7,926 nucleotides of DNA from assembly GCA_024636425.1 (NCBI GenBank), contig JAGXHB010000269.1, forward strand, positions 1 to 7,926, written 5' to 3'. This stretch comes from Roseobacter sp. GTDB taxonomy: Bacteria; Pseudomonadota; Alphaproteobacteria; Rhodobacterales; Rhodobacteraceae. The first letter of the stretch is position 1, and the number at the start of each line of letters is the position of its first letter. A program made the position numbers and the translations under genes. Below the pieces are notes generated by a model that did not search any database, was not told the origin of the DNA, and saw only the letters and a list, made by a program, of their open reading frames with translations. Positions 6,047-7,926 of this stretch are shown piece by piece.

Positions 6047-6262
6047 ATGGCAAAGGTTTCCAAGGGTGACAGCGTCAAATGGGACTGGGGGCAGGGGACT
6101 GCCAGCGGAACCGTCAAGGACAGCTTTACCAAGAAGGTGACGCGGACCCTGAAGGGCAGCGAGGTAACGCGCAAGGGGTCCGAGGAGGATCCAGCGATCC
6201 TGATCGAACAGGAGGACGGTGACGAGGTGCTCAAGCTTGCGTCGGAAGTGGACAAGGCCTGA
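6047..6262 (+). CDS. Small DUF2945 protein (Hva1/Tudor-like domain)
   Basis: This 71-residue, highly charged soluble protein has no signal peptide or membrane segment. It reads as a single small beta-barrel-type domain: KGDSVKWDWGQGTASGTV (6-23), then TRTLKGSEVTRKGSEEDPAI (32-51), and an acidic DGDEVLKLASEVDK end. This matches my recollection of the DUF2945 family (hypervirulence-associated Tudor-like domain), whose biochemical role is not established. Upstream in-frame starts (TTG 6008, ATG 6011) would place the N-terminus inside the leader structure without a well-spaced ribosome site, so 6047 is preferred. The topoisomerase IB gene starts 3 nt after its stop, implying co-translation. A role linked to DNA topology or DNA binding is therefore a reasonable guess, but only from context. 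Confidence 0.82.
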   Translation: MAKVSKGDSVKWDWGQGTASGTVKDSFTKKVTRTLKGSEVTRKGSEEDPAILIEQEDGDEVLKLASEVDKA

Positions 6263-6265
6263 GCG

Positions 6266-7231
6266 ATGAAACCCCTCAACCTTATTTATTATGGTGACGA
6301 CCAGCCCGGCATATCCCGCAAGCGGCATGGGCGCGGGTTCACCTACAGGGCGGCCGACGGCACGATGATCGACCGCGGTGCCGAGCGGAAGCGGCTTGAG
6401 GCGATGGCGGTGCCGCCTGCCTATGAGGATGTCTGGATGTCGCCGCTGGAAAACGGGCATCTCCAAGCCACGGGCCGGGATGCGCGGGCACGCAAACAAT
6501 ACCGCTATCACGAGCAGTGGTCAGAGGCGCAGTCGGAAACCAAATTCAACAGTCTTGTCGATTTCGGCCATATGCTGCCAAGGCTGCGCCGCTTCGTGAA
6601 GCGCGATCTGGATCAGGACGCAGGGGTTCGCGCCTTTGCGCTTGCCAGCGCGGTGACACTGATTGACCGCGCGTCCTTGCGGGTGGGCAATGCCGATTAC
6701 AGCCGCGAAAACGGCAGCTACGGGACCATCACGCTCAGAAACCGGCATGTGAAGCTGGATGGCAACAAGATCAGCCTGCGTTTCACCTCCAAGGGGGGCA
6801 AAAAGGTCCGCCGCCAGATCAACGACCGCACCCTTGCCAAGACCTTGGGCAAGATCAATGATCTGCCCGGCGCGCGGCTGCTGTCTTGGGTGGATGACGA
6901 CGGCGATGTCCACGAGCTGAATTCGGCAGCGCTCAACACCTACATCGCTCACGCGGCGGGGGACGCGCATGTCACCGCCAAGACTTTTCGCACATGGGCC
7001 GGCACCGTCGCCGCGTTCGAGGTGGCCGAGAAGGGCGATGCAAGCATCAAGGCGATGGCCGAAGCCGCAGCAGAGCAGTTGAGCAACACACCGACTGTTG
7101 CGCGCAACAGCTACATCCATCCGCGTGTGATTGATCTGGCCGGCGGTGATCCCATTGATCTGGACGCGGGGCGCAAGACGGGGCTTTTTGCGGCCGAGGC
7201 ACGGTTGCTGGCGTTTCTCGAGCAGTCTTGA
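6266..7231 (+). CDS. DNA topoisomerase IB, poxvirus-like bacterial type
   Basis: This 321-residue enzyme should relax positive and negative supercoils by transient single-strand cleavage through a 3'-phosphotyrosyl link, without ATP. The N-terminal domain (about 1-90) includes the family-like GRGFTYRAADG and the VPPAYEDVWMSP region. The catalytic domain carries the expected set: Arg139 in LRVGN, Lys176 in FTSKGGKK, Arg242 in AKTFRTWAGT, Asn274 and Tyr283 in ARNSYIHPRVI. The fourth residue is Asn, nine before Tyr, as I recall for the Deinococcus enzyme; vaccinia virus has His. Nothing appears truncated, and length is close to other bacterial forms. It follows DUF2945 by 3 nt with AAGG (6255-6258) as its own weak ribosome site. 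TopIB is a non-essential accessory topoisomerase found in a minority of bacteria, so horizontal spread is plausible, although composition here does not differ visibly from neighbours. Confidence 0.93.
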   Translation: MKPLNLIYYGDDQPGISRKRHGRGFTYRAADGTMIDRGAERKRLEAMAVPPAYEDVWMSPLENGHLQATGRDARARKQYRYHEQWSEAQSETKFNSLVDFGHMLPRLRRFVKRDLDQDAGVRAFALASAVTLIDRASLRVGNADYSRENGSYGTITLRNRHVKLDGNKISLRFTSKGGKKVRRQINDRTLAKTLGKINDLPGARLLSWVDDDGDVHELNSAALNTYIAHAAGDAHVTAKTFRTWAGTVAAFEVAEKGDASIKAMAEAAAEQLSNTPTVARNSYIHPRVIDLAGGDPIDLDAGRKTGLFAAEARLLAFLEQS

Positions 7232-7249
7232 AGCAGCACGGCGGACTGT

Positions 7250-7926
7250 TCAGGCGATACCGCGAAAGCCGACGATCAACTGCCGCAGCCCGATGGCCGC
7301 GCCTGCAACGATCGAGGCCAGGGTAATCGGCGCGCCGTAGGCCAGCACCGAAAACGCCGACAGCCCCTGTCCGACACTGCACCCGATCGCGATCACCGCG
7401 CCAAATCCCATGAGAACGGCTCCGCCCAGTTGGCGGCGCAATTCGCGAGGATCTTCGCAGGCTTCCCACCGCATATGCCCCTTGATCAGGCATCCCAGAA
7501 AAGCCCCAAGCACGACGCCCAGAACCGACCCCGTGCCAAAGCTGACAGAGTTCCCCGACGAGGTCATGACGTAAAGCAGTGTTTCCCCCACGGGGGCTGT
7601 AAACGTGTGCGACAAGACAAGCGTGCGGTCGAACCCGTTCGAGGTGATCCACTGCGTGAAGGCCCAGCCGGAACAGATGGCGACGCCGACGACAGCACCC
7701 CAGAATATCGACCAAGGATTGGCGCGCAAACCCTTGTGAAGCAGGGTGACGACAAGGATGATGCACCCGATGGCGATGCCGGTCGCGCTCACGCTCGCCC
7801 CAAGGGCGGGGGCCAGCAGCACGGCAAGGCTTTGCGGAACGGGACCGGCATCGGAAATTGGAAAGACGGCAAGCCGCAGGGTCGACAGCGGCCCGCCCAA
7901 CGCGACATAGGCGGCCACGCCCATGA
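7250..7926 (-). CDS. YeeE/YedE family (TsuA-like) sulfur-compound transporter, N-terminus outside window
   Basis: About 225 residues of a polytopic inner-membrane protein are visible; full family members are about 330-400, so the N-terminal part is probably cut off. The ATG at 7922-7924 is likely internal, since the first visible residues (MGVAAYVALGGPLSTLRL) look like the end of a transmembrane segment within the protein. The family takes up thiosulfate or related sulfur species, passing the substrate along conserved cysteines. Counting from that ATG, cysteines are at 54, 84 (AICSGW), 145 (FLGCLIKG), 156 (EACEDP) and 182 (IGCSVGQG). The last, GC-x-x-GQG, is the most family-like motif. Hydrophobic segments lie near 47-63, 73-90, 130-148, 167-187 and 195-213. 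It is convergent with topoisomerase IB (18-nt gap). The substrate is inferred from the family only. Confidence 0.85.
   Translation of the reverse strand, partial: MGVAAYVALGGPLSTLRLAVFPISDAGPVPQSLAVLLAPALGASVSATGIAIGCIILVVTLLHKGLRANPWSIFWGAVVGVAICSGWAFTQWITSNGFDRTLVLSHTFTAPVGETLLYVMTSSGNSVSFGTGSVLGVVLGAFLGCLIKGHMRWEACEDPRELRRQLGGAVLMGFGAVIAIGCSVGQGLSAFSVLAYGAPITLASIVAGAAIGLRQLIVGFRGIA

Noticed and set aside
6521..7120. Long minus-strand open frame opposite topoisomerase IB, and similar frames opposite the other genes
   Set aside because: Antisense frames stay open because of strong third-position GC bias; their translations show no domains, whereas the sense frames carry complete catalytic motifs.
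7221..7250. Terminator hairpin at the topoisomerase IB/YeeE convergent junction
   Set aside because: AGCAGTC and GACTGTT can pair over 7 bp, but with a G-U pair, a 16-nt loop and no T-run, so it is too weak to annotate.

Overview
The window is compact, GC-rich bacterial chromosome with almost no non-coding space. Base composition, codon use biased to G/C in the third position, and the style of the proteins (a Tat-exported solute-binding protein, a roseobacter-like acyl-CoA module, a YeeE/YedE transporter) suggest an alphaproteobacterium, most likely of the Rhodobacteraceae/roseobacter group. That placement is inferred from familiarity with such genomes and was not tested by a search. I see no rRNA, tRNA, CRISPR array, insertion sequence or phage gene.

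Layout. (1) Positions 1-2298, plus strand: the 3' part of a crotonase-fold enoyl-CoA hydratase/isomerase, then an AMP-forming acyl-CoA ligase. Together they look like activation of a carboxylic acid to its CoA thioester followed by one hydration, isomerisation or ring-opening step. (2) Positions 2315-3004, minus strand: ribulose-phosphate 3-epimerase (rpe), convergent with the ligase. The 16-bp junction carries a perfect inverted repeat that overlaps the rpe stop codon. (3) Positions 3005-3344: the only long gene-free stretch, a divergent control region with a plausible promoter toward each side, a dyad around one -35 box and a bulged hairpin. (4) Positions 3345-5986, plus strand: an ABC importer of the nitrate/sulfonate/taurine/NMT1 class (binding protein, ATPase, permease). 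A convincing intrinsic terminator lies between the binding protein and the ATPase, and the ATPase and permease overlap by 8 bp. (5) Positions 6047-7231, plus strand: a 71-residue DUF2945 (Tudor-like) protein and, 3 nt later, a poxvirus-type DNA topoisomerase IB with its full catalytic set. The Shine-Dalgarno of the small gene is buried in a hairpin. (6) Positions 7250-7926, minus strand: the C-terminal part of a YeeE/YedE family sulfur-compound transporter, cut by the window edge.

Most genes are ordinary members of known families. The least explained parts are the DUF2945-topoisomerase IB pair with its structured leader, the unknown substrate of the ABC importer, and a crotonase lacking both classical catalytic glutamates. 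I found no clear evidence of a wholly new multi-gene system.
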